From contig CM060187.1 in the NCBI GenBank assembly GCA_030549335.1, forward strand, positions 53,526,203 through 53,590,202: a stretch of DNA of 64,000 nt, in the 5' to 3' direction. Below, one piece after another: positions 36,778-49,865 of the stretch. Made by a program: the position numbers and the translations under genes. The DNA comes from Pontederia crassipes. Taxonomy: Eukaryota > Streptophyta > Magnoliopsida > Commelinales > Pontederiaceae. The notes below the pieces were generated by a model. That model saw only the letters and a program-made list of their open reading frames with translations. It searched no databases and was not told where the DNA came from. Every line of letters starts with the position of its first letter. The stretch's first letter is position 1.

Positions 36778-39700
36778 ATGGAGCGGCCGCGGTTGCTGCT
36801 GCCGCTGCTGCTGGTGTCAAGTTGTTTGTTCTCAGTAGGCGAAGGGAGAGGTAATACGCGTGTCTCATCCTATTTGAGCTCACCAAGAAGTTTTAATTCT
36901 GAAATACTTAGCGAAATTCTTTTGCGGATTGCACAAAATACATTTTTTTATCTCATTCATGGAGTAAATGTGGAAATGAGGTAGTTTTGTTTGTATGTTC
37001 TTAGTTTCCTCCTCTGGCTGAGCTTTCACATCCAAGTTTAGTCTTTTTAGTTGTGAAACAGGGAGGGGAAATAAAATATTATTTGCTTACTGGCATTTTG
37101 GTTCTAACCATTAGCCAAGTTCCTTATTTTCTGTAAGCCAATGTTGTCCGAGCAAGTTTGAGAAAGGCGACATCTTGTTGTGTTTTGCTTTTCCTTTCCT
37201 GTCAAAACTTCATTATTAAGAAATTGTAAATTTCTGATAGCTGTGTAACATGAGGACGCAACTACTTTTTTGATATTGCATTTCTATTTAATCATTTTTT
37301 TTATCTTCTTCGTTGTTGTTGTTGTACAGGTCTTAGGATCAAAGACAAGGATTACAGTGGTATATATAATCACACACTTGCCAAGATGCTTGTTGAATAT
37401 GCATCTGCTGTAAGTTTGATCTGCCAAATTTATTTATCATCTTAGAACTATACAACTATGCTACGAGGATACACTCAAAATTTCGCATTCTGGGTGTAGC
37501 TATAAGAATTAGGTTTCTTTTTGTTCTATAAATATGCTCTTTCCTCTCATGCATCAAACTTACCATTTTAAAACATTGCCTCTGCCCTACCTTGTTCTTG
37601 TAGGTATATGTATCTGATCTAACTGCACTATTTACTTGGACGTGTTCTAGGTGTAATGACATGACAATGGTTTGTATAATTCACCTTGTTTTATGATTCA
37701 TGTTAAACAGACAATGTCATCTTGATCTTTTAATGATCTTTCTTATTCTTTCATAAATTACCTAACTCCTTGTATATCAGGGCTTTGAGATGATAGAAGT
37801 GATTGTTGATGTACAGCACTGCTTACAGGTAAAAAGAGTAGATACACATTTTGCTTTCTTGGTAAAACTTTGTTCTTAGTCAGAGTTGCTATTTGTGTAG
37901 GCATATGTTGGTGTTGCACACGATTTGAATGCTGTCATTGTAGTGTTCAGAGGGACTCAAGAGCATAGGTAATGTCCATCATCTCATATGCTTAGAAAGT
38001 AACTTCATTCTGAATGTATGTTAAGTTTTTTCTATCAAATATGTGAATTGGAGAGTTCAGCACTGCTACGCAAATGACATTCATGTGCTAATTTTTTGAA
38101 TTGGAGCAAATTTGTTGAAATCTATTACTCATGTTAAGAATTGTTACCTGAGAAGATTGAGAGAAGTATTAAGGATATGAAGAAACTTTTTGGTAGATGC
38201 ATGCCGTTTGTGTCCAACTTTAGAATTTTTAATTGTTACTATTTTTATACAATCTCGTGTTGATGGGTTTTCAATTTTCCAGCTTAGTGAATTGGATTTC
38301 AGACTTGTTCTGGCAACAGCTTGATTTGAACTACCCAGACATGCCTGATGCAATGGTCAGTAATACTAATAAAGCTGGTTGTCAATGATAAAGTGCATAT
38401 TAATTAATAATAACATGCCTCCTTACATGCTCTTAAAACATGCCTCCTTACATGGTAAAGGTGCACCATGGATTTTATTCTGCTTATCATAATACAACGC
38501 TCCGTCCGTCTGTTGTAAATGCTGTCGAGAGGAGTAGAGAGCTATACGGGAACATTCAAGTCATTGTTGTCGGACATTCAATGGGAGGTGCCATGGCGAC
38601 GTTTTGTGCACTTGATCTTAGTGTAAGTATTGCTCTTCCTCGTTTGTACTCATTATGTATAAATTTCCAGGGATTTCAAGGACATCATTATACTATAGGT
38701 CTTAAAGAACTAGCGCAGATCGCTTCTTCTTGGATGCTTTAGTCAGTTGATCCATGATTACAATATTTCTTAGCATCGCTGCTCATTTCATGTTAACTGA
38801 TATCATATGAGGTTCCTTTTTTAGATAAGCAATTGAATATGATTTTTATGCCATCAAAATGAAATTAATGTTTTTCACATTTCTCTCTCTAAAAAAAGAT
38901 TTAAGGGGCATGCTACCCACAGCATGAAGCTCGGTAGATTAAAAAAGGTCAGTTTACTGTAGCAAGCCGACCGTTCACTGTAGCAAAATCACAGTTCGGG
39001 GCGGGTTCAGGTCGCGATGATGAGGCGGCCAGGTGATTGTGCGGCAATGTTGTTCAGGCGAAGCGTACGAGGTGATCGTGCAACACGGTGGCAAGGGCAG
39101 CGCGTGGCGTGGTGGCGAGGCGAATGTGCGGCTTGGCGGCAAGGCAAGGTGAGATGGCAGTGACGAGGCAATGCGACATGGAAACGGCAAGATGGCAATG
39201 GCGAGACGGCAAGATGGCAACAGCTAGGCGATGAGATGGCAGCGGCGACTTCACCAGCGATTTCAACGGTGATGCGATGTGAGACTAGGGCAGAGAAAAC
39301 TGACCCTGGACAGAGAAAGCACGCTAAACCGGTCCTAAACCGCGCATCTTGCTACAGTGAACCACGTCTTTTTAATCTGCCATAGACGGATGTAGGGAGC
39401 ATCATGCTACCCATTTAAGTGGGCCCATTAAATCCCTAAAAAGAATATAATTTCTCATTTCTAAACTGTGAGTGTACAAAAATGCCCTAATTCTTATAAG
39501 CTTTTAATGATCTTGTCAAGTGTTAGCTGCTGTGATGCCTTTTTGATGGTATACAAGTTAAAACTTCTTCTTTGTAGGTCAACTATGGAATCCACAAAGT
39601 TCAGCTTATGACATTTGGGCAACCTCGAGTTGGCAATGCTGCTTTTGCCTCATACTTCCACAAGCATGTACCTCATGCAATCCGTGTTACCAACGGCCAT

Positions 39701-40758
39701 GACATAGTTCCGCATCTGCCTCCGTACTATTATTATTTTCCTCATAAAACATACCATCACTTCCCAAGAGAGGTAACGTAATACTAATAAAAACAATTAC
39801 GATTTTGCATTATGATGGATGTTCGATTACTAACCATTATATCGGGAATTTTAAACATATGGTAGTTTATTTCTCCATTTGCATTTATCTTGCATTCATT
39901 ATTTTCCTAATTCTTTCATACCATTATCATTAGAACATAATCATCATTAATCTGCATATTTTTTGCATCAAATTCGCTGGTATTGTCTCTCTTATTGTTT
40001 AAGAATGATGCTCTGTGTTTCGCCATTTCTACATGATCTGATCAGTCATTCTATATTTCTATGTATATATGAAATTTAAATAGTTTATATTTTCAACATT
40101 AGCCTCTCCTTTTATGCATTGACTTTATTATGCGTCTTCTTTCTTCATATGCCCCTTATTCCAGCTTTTTTTTCCTTTGTTTTTCCCTTTTTGTTAAAGG
40201 AAAACCTGGTCCACTGACTTGTACTTTTGTACATCTGTGTTTCATAGCACCAAGGCCCTATATATGCCTAGCTTTGGGTCATGTATTCTTGCAACCAAAC
40301 TCCTTGATATTGCTGTAAACTTGATCTCATTCTTGTGAATTCTCTACAGGTGTGGCTTCACAATATTGGATTTGGAAGCCTTGTTTACACAGTTGAGACA
40401 ATTTGCGACGGTTCTGGTGAGGACCCTTCTTGCAGCAGGTAATGTTGAATATACCCATATGTTTTCTGTTTTTTTTTTCCTTCTTTGATAGTGATTGATG
40501 CACTACTTTGATGTTTTCCCCCTCTCCAAAAGGTCAGTAAGCGGGAACAGTGTATCGGACCACCTCGTATACCTAGGTGTTAATATGCAGGCTGATGACT
40601 GGGGCTCTTGTACAATTGTCTTTCATGGAAATTCTGCACAATATCAAGTTGACCCGGCTGGCAACTTTGTCTTCTCAAAGCTCCCAACTGTTGTCTCAGT
40701 TCTACAAACGAGTACAGATGTAAATAATCATGCAGCTATGTCGGATAGTGTTGCTTGA
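36778..40758 (+). CDS. Class 3 lipase (alpha/beta hydrolase), 10 coding exons
   Basis: Coding exons are 36778-36850, 37330-37409, 37604-37669, 37781-37828, 37901-37968, 38283-38355, 38461-38622, 39578-39772, 40350-40438 and 40533-40758. All splice at GT-AG and all phases agree, giving 359 residues. The start gives a signal peptide (MERPRLLLPLLLVSSCLFSV), so the enzyme is likely secreted or vacuolar. The fungal lipase-like domain has the nucleophile elbow VVGHSMGGAM, the strand VVFRGTQEH before it, TFGQPRVGNAAF after it, an Asp in TNGHDIVPHLPP, and a His in SVSDHLVYLG. These complete the Ser-Asp-His triad expected of a triacylglycerol or ester hydrolase. It resembles Arabidopsis At5g18630/At5g18640 as I recall them. 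Intron 7 holds a transposon (38906-39412). It converges on the kinase gene, with about 1.2 kb between stop codons. The natural substrate cannot be told. Confidence 0.93.
38906..39412. mobile_element. TIR element in lipase intron 7
   Basis: The ends face each other: GGGCATGCTACCCAC on the left and, reversed, GGGTAGCATGATGCTCCC on the right. Inner inverted blocks AGATTAAAAA and ACTGTAGCAAG are shared. ATTTAAG lies directly outside both ends, as a 7-bp or longer target duplication. The interior is GC-rich with GGCAAGGC/GGCGA-type repeats and no protein. It is probably a non-autonomous MULE or similar DNA element. Confidence 0.7.
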
Positions 40759-41974
40759 AAATCATCAAGCATATCCTCTTCTATGAGGATCTCCTTAATG
40801 GATCCAATGATGAATCACTCTGTAGTCTGTACATAGCACGATTCCTCTATGGGCATGTGCTGCCAAAGCTATGTATATATCCTATGGTACAATGTTCATC
40901 AGCATCTGATGGCTCCAATTACGAAAGAAAGATTTAATTTTTAAAAACTCCAAACGCATAAAAGATTCTATAAATAAAAGCTGTTTATTTCCCATAGGAT
41001 TCCAAGTTATTCATTCATCTGCTGTCAATTTCCAGAATTGAACTCCCACAAATATGCTGTGAGATGAACTGATGATCTTAAATTCAAATGCCGGGAACTA
41101 TTTTTTAAAGTTGAAAAGTTCTGTAAGTAATTACGGTAAACTGTTAGGCGCCAAAACTTAATTTTGTTCAAAATGTTCATCTGGTCCGGAATCTGAGTTT
41201 TGAAAAGAATATGAAATGAATCACTGAAACTCATGGATTTTCGAAAATCACTGAAACTCATGGATTTTCGAATGGAAAATGAACCACTGAAACTTGCAGT
41301 GTGGTTTTGATAACTCCAATGGACATAATAGCCAACTTCTTCGCATCTACCAAATGCAAATTTCGGAATCAACTACCAACTCAGGCAGAGAACAAGTGCA
41401 GTAGAGCAAGAAAAAATGTAATGAGCAATGAAGTGACAAACTCAGGCAATGTTCGACGGCAATGAAACATACAACTTAATGTAAAATAGTAACAGGAAAT
41501 ATTTTTTTTTTTTGAGAGTAACAGGAAATATACCATTGGTATACCAATGAGATGACTAAAGCAAACTCCAAAGTCAGATGTATAGACAAAAATCTAGTTG
41601 CCATTTGTTTCTGCATCAAGACACATGAAGAGACCTACAAATAATGTGCATCAAGTTGCACAGACAGATTACCTTCTGCTCAGAGGCATGTACACAATGG
41701 AAGACAACTAACTCCCTTTGGCATGTGTCTGTTTTTCCTATTCCAGGTGAATATTCTTCCAAAAGACACTTTCACAAGATTCCAGAAGATTAGATAACTG
41801 GTATAGGATTATTTTTCACCACAGGGAATGATGGCCACAAAGAGCAACATTTATCCAGGAAATAAAGTTGAGACCATGAGGGAAATCGTTGCTTTCAGTG
41901 AGTTCTCCAGCCGAGCTCTCAACTATATCTGCATTCTTCCGCGTTCCATGTTTTTATGTCCGAAACTTTTCCTT
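40759..41974. other. Convergent 3' UTR/spacer
   Basis: Holds the 3' ends of the lipase and kinase genes. A short tandem duplication at 41221-41272 repeats TCACTGAAACTCATGGATTT. No other gene is supported. Confidence 0.6.
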
Positions 41975-44900
41975 CTACTCATTTGTACTGTCAAAGCTAC
42001 CTGCTGCATTTGTGCGCCTTCTCTCTCTCCAATTTTCGCCCCATACTTTGGCCTCTGCAATGGCACGCTCTCGAATGAGATCACGGTTGACGTTCCTTGG
42101 AGAGTCTCTAGCCCTGCCCGCATGGATTGGGCTATCCAATTGAGATTCAGTCTCCAAATCCAATCCCCACTTACGACCGGAGCCACCACCAGAACCACCT
42201 CTGCTTATATCTGCACCTGAGCCTGCACCCTTCATCGGATCCCTGTGCCTGAAGTCAGGAGAATTTCTGTGCGGTGAGCTGACAGCATATTGATGGTCAG
42301 AGACACTCCTAGTCCTTGGTGTGGATGGTCCAACCCTGTTACTCCTTTCAGCAGCTGCATTTGGATCATAAATTTGTGAAGCCAAATATGAAAGTGCTGT
42401 TACAACGTCTCCTATGAGAGGCCTGGTTGCTGCTTGTTCCTGCAAACACATTGCTGCAACCGCTAGAGCTTGATATAGACCTCTCATTGGGTAATGACCC
42501 TGCAGTAACGGATCAGCCATTTTGGGGAACTTCCTTCGGTCTTTAAACAATGGCCGAGCCTGTAAAGGAGATCAACGAGAGAGCATGTGTATTCAGAACA
42601 TGATACATTTGGAATGTGAGGATAACAAACTGTAGATTTAGCTTGGCCCGACTTCTTACTTCTGGAATATAATAAAAAAACTAGTTTCCGAGGGGCATAT
42701 TGAGACCTACGAAATTACACATTTGGAATGTGAAGTTTAGAAAAGTTGAGCTTCAGTTTTGCACAACTTACTTCTACATCTAGAATATAATAAAAAAAGT
42801 GGAATTTCTGAAGATCATATCGAGACCCATGATGAGTATAGCAAATTTGTATTTAAATCGTTTCCTACATAATTTGAGAACTACAATTGAAGAAAAGAAT
42901 AAAATTATAAAATCTATAACTTCTCGAACTAATAATAATAATAATAATAATCCTTGCCTTTGTTGTATTAGAAAGCAACTCAAACATGCTAAGTCATAAA
43001 CCAGTGTAAAGTAGATTAACTTGTTAAGGGCTATGAGGCAATATACCCATGCAACGAGATTTTGTTCCCCGGCAGGCCTGGTGTTGTCAATGGCTTTACG
43101 TCCAGTAATTAATTCAAGAAAGACTACACCAAAACTGTAAACATCCGATTTCACAGTTAGCTGCCCAGTCATAGCATATTCAGGAGCGCAGTAACCATAT
43201 GTTCCCATCACTCTTGTTGATACATGAGTCTTGTCACCAACAGGACCAAGCTTTGCAAGCCCAAAGTCTGACAACTTTGGATGGTAGCCGTCGCCAAGTA
43301 AGATATTTGATGATTTGAAATCTCGGTAAATAACCGGAGGGTTTGCCTCATCATGAAGATATTCCAAGCCTTTTGCAGCACCAGCTGCTATTTTCATTCG
43401 CGTGTTCCAGTCCAAGGGTTCTTTATCAGGAGGTACATCTGGTATTAATGGAAAACAAACCACTTATCAGTGGACTACACTTATATACTTCAACATAATC
43501 CAAGAGAAGCTTAAAGTTAATAAAAATGGGGCAACACAGTTTGTTTATTTTGGAAAAAAATGAAGCAAAAAGGATCCTAGCACAAAGACCAATTGACATC
43601 TCATCCTTGTCCAAAAAGGAAGCTAAAAGTTTTCAGTTTCACAACATGCACAACAACAACAACAAAGCCTTATCCCACTAGGTGGGGTCGGCTACATGGA
43701 TCATACGACGCCATTCCGCTCTATTAGTAACATTCGTTGATCCATGTTCATAAGATTCGACATGATTTTATGTTGGCTGTCGGGGCCTAACACAACCCTC
43801 CTCCTTTATCCGGGCTTGGGACCGGCTATAAAATATAGGCGGAGTTACCGGCTATAAAATATAGGCGGAGTTTTTCACAGCATGCACACTTAGCTTAAAA
43901 GGATTGGCATCAATAAAAGGAACCAATTCAAAATAGATGGCCATAGAACATCAGGCAAAAAGCAATTTCAGGAAGCTTGCAAAACCAATGTGAAGCATGC
44001 AATGTGAATAGGGGACAACAGATAACATGCCAAAAACAAAAAGGTTTTCAACAGAAGATTAGCACGCAAAATGTACTATGAAAATGGAAGCCCTTAAAAA
44101 ATTATGAGAATTTGATGTATTGAAATGATAAATGTGCAAAAAATATTCTAAGATGGTTGCATAATGAATACACAGTTTATGCCATTTTCATCAACAAGAT
44201 ATTAATTGTTATATGGGATAAAACAACGTGATAGTCTATACTATGATATTTTGTTGTTTCTTTTAGGAGACTGATATTTTGTTATGATACTTTTTTCATC
44301 TTCCATCAAGAAAATATATTATTAAGATGAAAAAATATCATAACAAGCAATTGGGAGAACTTGTATTGCCTGAACAATATAATTAATGAACTTAAGTGAG
44401 CATAAGACATATACCATGGCTTGAACAAATTAGAGTACAAAGATTCCTGAACATATAAATTGAAATGACTTTCATATCCACTTAAAATGTAGAAATAAAT
44501 ACACATTTTTTTATTTAATCCTTTTTCAAGTCACCCTAATGTAGTTAGCAAATCCATTACAATGTAATGATTCAAGCATGTAAAGAAAGCTAGGCTATAA
44601 CCAAATTTGTATATCAGGGTAAACTGAGATGCCAAGATTAGTCAATTTGGAAGTCTCCTGTCCCTTACTTCTAACTGCGATATCAAATGAAAGGAGAATC
44701 CAAATACCTATCCATATTAAAAAAATGAAAGAGAGGATGCACATGTGCCAAAAATGAATAAGCTATTTGCATATGCAAATTAAATGTGTTGACATGAGAT
44801 AATTCAAGGACAAGTATAACCAAGGTAGTCAAAAACGCGAGTCAACTCGTAGAATCGTACGATTCTACGAGTTCACCCCGGCAAAACGTGTTCGTTTCCA

Positions 44901-47617
44901 GCTGGAATCGCATTCTGGCGAATCGCAATAGAATCACGTTCTGACGCATAAAAACGGTGGAATCACGTTCCGTTTTTTCCCCCTCCCGCTCATTCGCCCA
45001 CGTGAGAACGCCACTGCCTTTTTTTCTCCCAAATCGCAAAGCCCTAAAATCCTTTTTCGTCCGCTTGTCTCTCTCGCCACCACGACATCGCTGCTGGCGT
45101 TCGCTTCCGCAGCCCCCCTTTCTTACACTGTTCGCCGCCTACAGCCCCGCCCCTGCCCGTGTTGCTGCTGCTCGTCATTGTTCACCCCTGCTCGTGCTGC
45201 TGCTTTCTCCTTTCTATGTGCAACCTCACTCTTCGCCGCCTAAGAATGCCCTGCTCGTGCTATTCATCCCTGCAGCCACCGCTGATCTCCTGCAGCCGTC
45301 CACCCTCTCTTTCTACTGCTGCTGGTACGCCCTTCCTCCCTCTTTCTCTACATGTTTATGATGCGCACCTGTTTGCATCCTCCCTCCCTCTTTGACCATG
45401 TCTTTGCGAACAGAGGCACTCCCTCGGTTCCTCCCTCTTTCTTTGTCTTTGCGAACAGCAAAGCCTCCCTCGGATCCTTCCTCTTTCTCTATGTGTTTGC
45501 AAACAGAGGACCGAGGTGTGTGTTTGTGATTAGATGAACCATGGGGGTTGGAACTCAGAATGTTATATTTACTCTAGTTGCTTCATTTTAAAAAAAATGA
45601 TATATATTATTTCGATCTGTGCTAGTTAATATATAAATATTTTTCTGGTAGAATCGGCCGTGTCGAGTTACGTGTATACGATTTCGTGTTTTCCCGACTG
45701 CTCCGTGTCGTGTCCATTTTATGTGTTTGACAACATTGAGTATAACCCTTTTTCCAATGGAGGATATGCATAATTCTTGCAACTAATGGCATTGCCATGA
45801 AAAGTATATTCAATCATTTACCCAAAACAAACAAATGTATTCAATCAACAAACTAACAGAATTGATAAGGAATTGAAACTTGTGGTTAACAATGCAAGGA
45901 AGAAACTAGAGAAACTGCACTTCTTATAGAATATGACTTTGTAACATAAAACCATTACAGTCATTCTAGCATGCCAACTATGTCATTTTACTGTAAAAGG
46001 AGACTACGTGCATATTTATTTTTTTTCATTCTTTTAAAGGTAAAATATGAAAGCCAAGAAATAAATGCATTCTGAAACTGAATCACTTCCAAAAAAATTA
46101 ACAGTACTACTTTCCACATTTGCAAATTTCTTCTGATATAGAATAAAACAAAAAAAATAGAGGTTAAATGTAAGCTAGTCAGATATTCAGTGCACGAAAG
46201 GACTGAAATCTAACCATGTAAATGGTCTTCCAATGACCCCAAAGGCATAAACTCATAGACAAGGAGGCGCTGATCACCATCAGCACAATAACCTATCAGA
46301 TTAACAAGGTTTGTGTGATGTAGAAGACTTAGCATGAGAACCTCAACCAGAAACTCTCTGTTTCCTTGAAGGCCATTCCTGTCTAGTTGCTTAACAGCAA
46401 CAACCTGTAAAAAGAATAGTCATTCATCAGTATGTATAAGTAAACATCGTACAGTATGATGCAGAGAACAATCCAATTATATGTTAATATCATAAACATT
46501 GGTAGCTATCTAAGAAGATAGTCAAGGATGAAATCTTGTTCATTTTCTGATTCATTTTAGTGGATAAACTTCATGAAAGGATTTGCAGATAGACAACTAT
46601 GTTTGTTAATAAATACAACAAGACAAAAAGAAGCAAACCTGTCCGTTATCCAGACGTCCTTTATATACACGGCCAAAGCCACCTTCACCCAAAAGACAAT
46701 CTTGTCTAAAGTTCTTCGTGGCAGCAGCAAGCTCACGGAAAGTAAATGTCTGTGCAGCTATATGGCCACCATTGCCTTCCTTTGGCATGGATCCTTCCTT
46801 TTTGGAGTCAGAGCCATTTTTAGACTTTGATTTATCTTGCACAACAAGTAAGTGCAGATGATAAACAAAAGTTCACTTGAACGAGGAAAAATACAGGTTT
46901 ATAGAATCAATTTTTCCGCTTCAAGTATAAAGAACTTGTAAAATTAATTTCAACTGTAAATTGTTTATCAGTAACAAGGGAATGAGATAGAAGATACATA
47001 ATATTCTTAGGTACCACGATGTTACCCCTTGGAAAGAGCATCACAATATTGGGTGATACATATTACTGGCAATGCCCCTATGCAGAACACACAATAACAA
47101 GTAAAATAGATTGCTTAGCATCAATTTGTTTCAATTGTATTAATCAGCTAAATGCATTTATAGTGTAAATTTTGATCCGGGTCTCCGATAGTCATCCAGA
47201 CACAACTTTTCTGAAATAATTTCTTACAAAAGGGCAATCTAAAGAAAACCAATCTTTCCCAATTCGCGTTATACCATGACAGCGATTGACAAATTATTTC
47301 CGAAGAGACAATGAATGCCTTCAGAGAATAAAACATCTGCAGATCCGACTGCAATACAGAAGATCGACAGAGGAGGAATGCATAGTTGTAAAACTGGAAT
47401 GCAACAAAAGTAGATTGGCGAATTCTCATACAGAACTGTTTTTTTTTCCAACAAAATCCGAACTAGTCAAATCCATACCAGAGGCATCCTTCGCGCCGTG
47501 ATGCGACGACGGCAACGCCTCCTTCTTGAAATCCCCTCCGCCCTTCGCCTCATTCCTCCGGTTCTTTTTCTCCCCATCCGCGTCCTTCCGGGATCCGAAA
47601 CAAGAGAAACATCCCAT
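41975..47617 (-). CDS. PBL27: Receptor-like cytoplasmic kinase, PBL27/RLCK185 type
   Basis: Minus-strand exons are 47617-47479, 46835-46639, 46404-46215, 43438-43047 and 42559-41975 (TAG at 41977-41975). All are GT-AG and in phase, giving 500 residues. MGCFSCF at the start offers Gly2 for myristoylation and Cys3/Cys6 for palmitoylation, so it should sit at the plasma membrane. Kinase motifs are present: [11 protein letters not shown] (about 96-106), VAVK (Lys117), YRDFKSSN (catalytic Asp215), DFG (Asp233) and an activation loop with [16 protein letters not shown]. The long tail after residue 370 ends [19 protein letters not shown] and GSFDSTNE, which I associate with PBL27/OsRLCK185. Those kinases relay chitin-receptor (CERK1) signals to MAPK cascades in known plants; this role is inferred here. 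Intron 3 is about 2.8 kb and holds a SINE and a hAT-type element. The name is by family resemblance, since paralogues exist. Confidence 0.93.
43653..43872 (-). mobile_element. SINE-like retroposon with repeated head (copy 7)
   Basis: Full head and tail, tail at left. Target duplication TTTCACAACATGCACA (43637-43652) and TTTCACAGCATGCACA (43873-43888) differ at one base. The head end is present twice in tandem (ACCGGCTATAAAATATAGGC), giving about 25 extra bp. It lies in intron 3 of the kinase gene, on the same strand as the gene. Confidence 0.88.
44821..45738. mobile_element. hAT-type non-autonomous element in kinase intron 3
   Basis: It begins CAAGGTAGTCAAA and ends TTTGACAACATTG, inverted to each other with few changes. 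The 8-bp flanks AGTATAAC (44813-44820 and 45739-45746) are identical; 8 bp is the hAT size. Just inside the left end lies a perfect 30-bp palindrome (44844-44873, half-site AACTCGTAGAATCGT). The interior (about 44960-45520) is C-rich and encodes nothing I recognise. It includes about three copies of a roughly 55-bp unit with CTCCCTC and TTTGCGAACAG (near 45370-45515). No transposase domain is seen. Confidence 0.82.
44844..44873. repeat. Perfect 30-bp palindrome near hAT end
   Basis: The two 15-bp halves are exact reverse complements, centred between 44858 and 44859. It is a candidate subterminal transposase binding site or hairpin. Confidence 0.9.
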
Positions 47618-49179
47618 CTTAGATCACATGAAACAGCTGGCGAAACTGCGAAACCCGCCGAAAAAATCCAACGATTCCAGTAAGAAAGGCAGCGCCTTTC
47701 CTCCGATTATCAGATCGATAGCGGCACCGCTCGCCAGGTGACCAGATCAGGAGCAAGAAGATCCCATTTTTGGGCACTGCAAGTGGAGAAGATTGGAGGA
47801 GCACACCAGCGGCAGGTCGCCGAGGGGGAGAGAGAAAGAAGAAGAGATAAAAATCAGCAAAGTAACAAAGAGGAAGATGGGGAGAGAAATGAGGAAAAAG
47901 TCAGCACAGTGTAAGAAAATAAAATGGGCAGTCCGACAGGAGGAAGATGAAGCGGAAGGTGAAGAGGGGAGAGAGAGTGAGAGGAGAGAGAGAGAGAGAG
48001 AAATTTGGGGTAATTTGAAAAAAGGTAGATGCTATTCTGAATACTGCCATAACATCTTTTATTGCTCAAATTAAAGGCGGATTCTTTTTTTTTCTCTTTC
48101 CACAAAAAATCATTTCAATATTGTGATCACAAAGATAACGGCTTTATTAGGCAATCAATTCCATCCGTTTATTTTAATTTGATGTTTAAAAAGAGCCTTA
48201 AGACAACTAAATAAAAGGATAATAATATTCGAATTTTAAATAAGAGAAAATGACGTGTTAAATATCTGCGTTATAATTTTTTACACAAATTATTCTATGC
48301 ACAAAGACGGTTTTTTTAGTACCCAAATGATGCCAATAAACATGGACCACTCAAATTAACATATTAAAAAAAGTTGTTAAAGATTTTTTTCTCAATAAAT
48401 TTCATGAATTAAATTAATGTAATTGGTCAAACCCGGAATTTTTTTTAAAAAACGTATTAAAAATGTTATTCAATATTAAATTGTTTGTGAAAGTAGGAAA
48501 CTCAAAATTTCCCATCTTTCGGAGTCAATTAATTATAGTTTAGTCGATGGAATTGTTGAGTGAGTCAGATAAAAGAAAATAAATAATATTCGTACAATTT
48601 GAAGGGTTCTTAGGTAAAAGTAAACACTGGTTTAGTCTATTTAATTATTTTTTAACAATGTTTAATGCATATATGACTATATATTAGGAAGTAGATTAGA
48701 TAAATTAGGATGTGACGAAAACTTGTGATTGAATAAAATTTATTTAAGGAAGGATCTCATCGTTTTACCCATCAAGTCAAATTTGAGAAACTTTGTGCTA
48801 CAGGAAAAAAATGATAGGATGCAAAAATAGAGAACATGGTTTTGGTGAAAAAAAACTTATACTGATTATTAAATGCTAAATGCAATTGATAATTTTCAAT
48901 ATTTCGAAAATATTCCCTCGTTAAAGAGAATTAACAGTATAGTGGGATCAATTTTCATACTCGTTGAAATAATTAGGGGCATCAATTATAAGTTTAATTT
49001 TTTTATTTGTATCATAATTAATAGGCTTAAACATGGTTTGATTAGTCTTGGGTCATTTTTTATGAATCCTTTAAGTCGTACGACAAATTTGTCCCCCTTC
49101 ACATGACGTTGCCAAGTAGAACTTGTTACATTTTTTGTGAAATAATAATAATGATAATAATAATATTATTATTATTGAA
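47618..49179. other. Kinase promoter/5' UTR and AT-rich spacer
   Basis: The first 450 bases are moderately GC- and purine-rich (GAGAGA tract near 47983-48001) and are probably leader and promoter of the kinase gene. Beyond that the DNA is AT-rich with no supported gene. Confidence 0.5.
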
Positions 49180-49520
49180 TTATTTATATAAATTATCGTA
49201 ATTTTTTATATCTAACTTTAAACTATAAATTTATTTTTAAGATCTTCCTATTCATTTTTATTAATTTTAATTTTTTATTTATAAAAAAATTAAATTATCT
49301 CTTTCATTCATAACATATCAAATAATAAAAGAAAAATATTTTTTTGAGGAAAACTTTGGATAATTTATTTTTTTATAAATGAAAAAAATAATAGTAATAG
49401 AAAATATAATAAAAGTCGACCAAAGAATTAAAATAGAAAAGTCGCAATAATTTAATGACACAAAAAAATAACTTCATAATTAAAAATCACGATAATTTAG
49501 AAGAGACTTACGAAAATAAT
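49180..49520. mobile_element. Foldback element, family B copy 2
   Basis: Inverted ends of about 140 bp share AATTATCGTAATTTTT- and ATAATTT-type blocks. The sequence matches the outer arms of the element at 30301-31144 but lacks its tandem core. No coding capacity. Boundaries are approximate. Confidence 0.6.
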
Positions 49521-49865
49521 CTATTATTATTTTGTACTAATTTATTGGATGATAAGGCGTGGCCGGTAGATTTTTGGACCAAAATCAGACACGTGTAAAT
49601 TTGTTTGTGTTCGTTATAGTAAAAAAAAAAAGAGAACAACTTAAACATTCTAATTTCCAAAGACAAAGTTCGGTCAGTGTTTCAGACGGCAAGTTGTGGG
49701 AAAATGTGTTTGTATTAGGGCAGTTAATCAACGATGCGTCATTAGGTGTAAGACAGACATCATGCTATTAGATACCACATATAAAAATAATGATGGCACA
49801 ATAAAATATTCCATGAAATTAATTAATATTTTGGCAAACTTAATTTGACTCCTTCGAAAAGGGGA

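Noticed and set aside
41025-41372. 115-codon minus-strand frame downstream of the lipase
   Set aside because: It includes the 27-bp tandem duplication and lies in convergent 3' UTR space; no recognisable domain.
44957-45361. 134-codon frame in the hAT-type element
   Set aside because: Low-complexity Pro/Ser/Leu composition in a C-rich region; no transposase or host domain.
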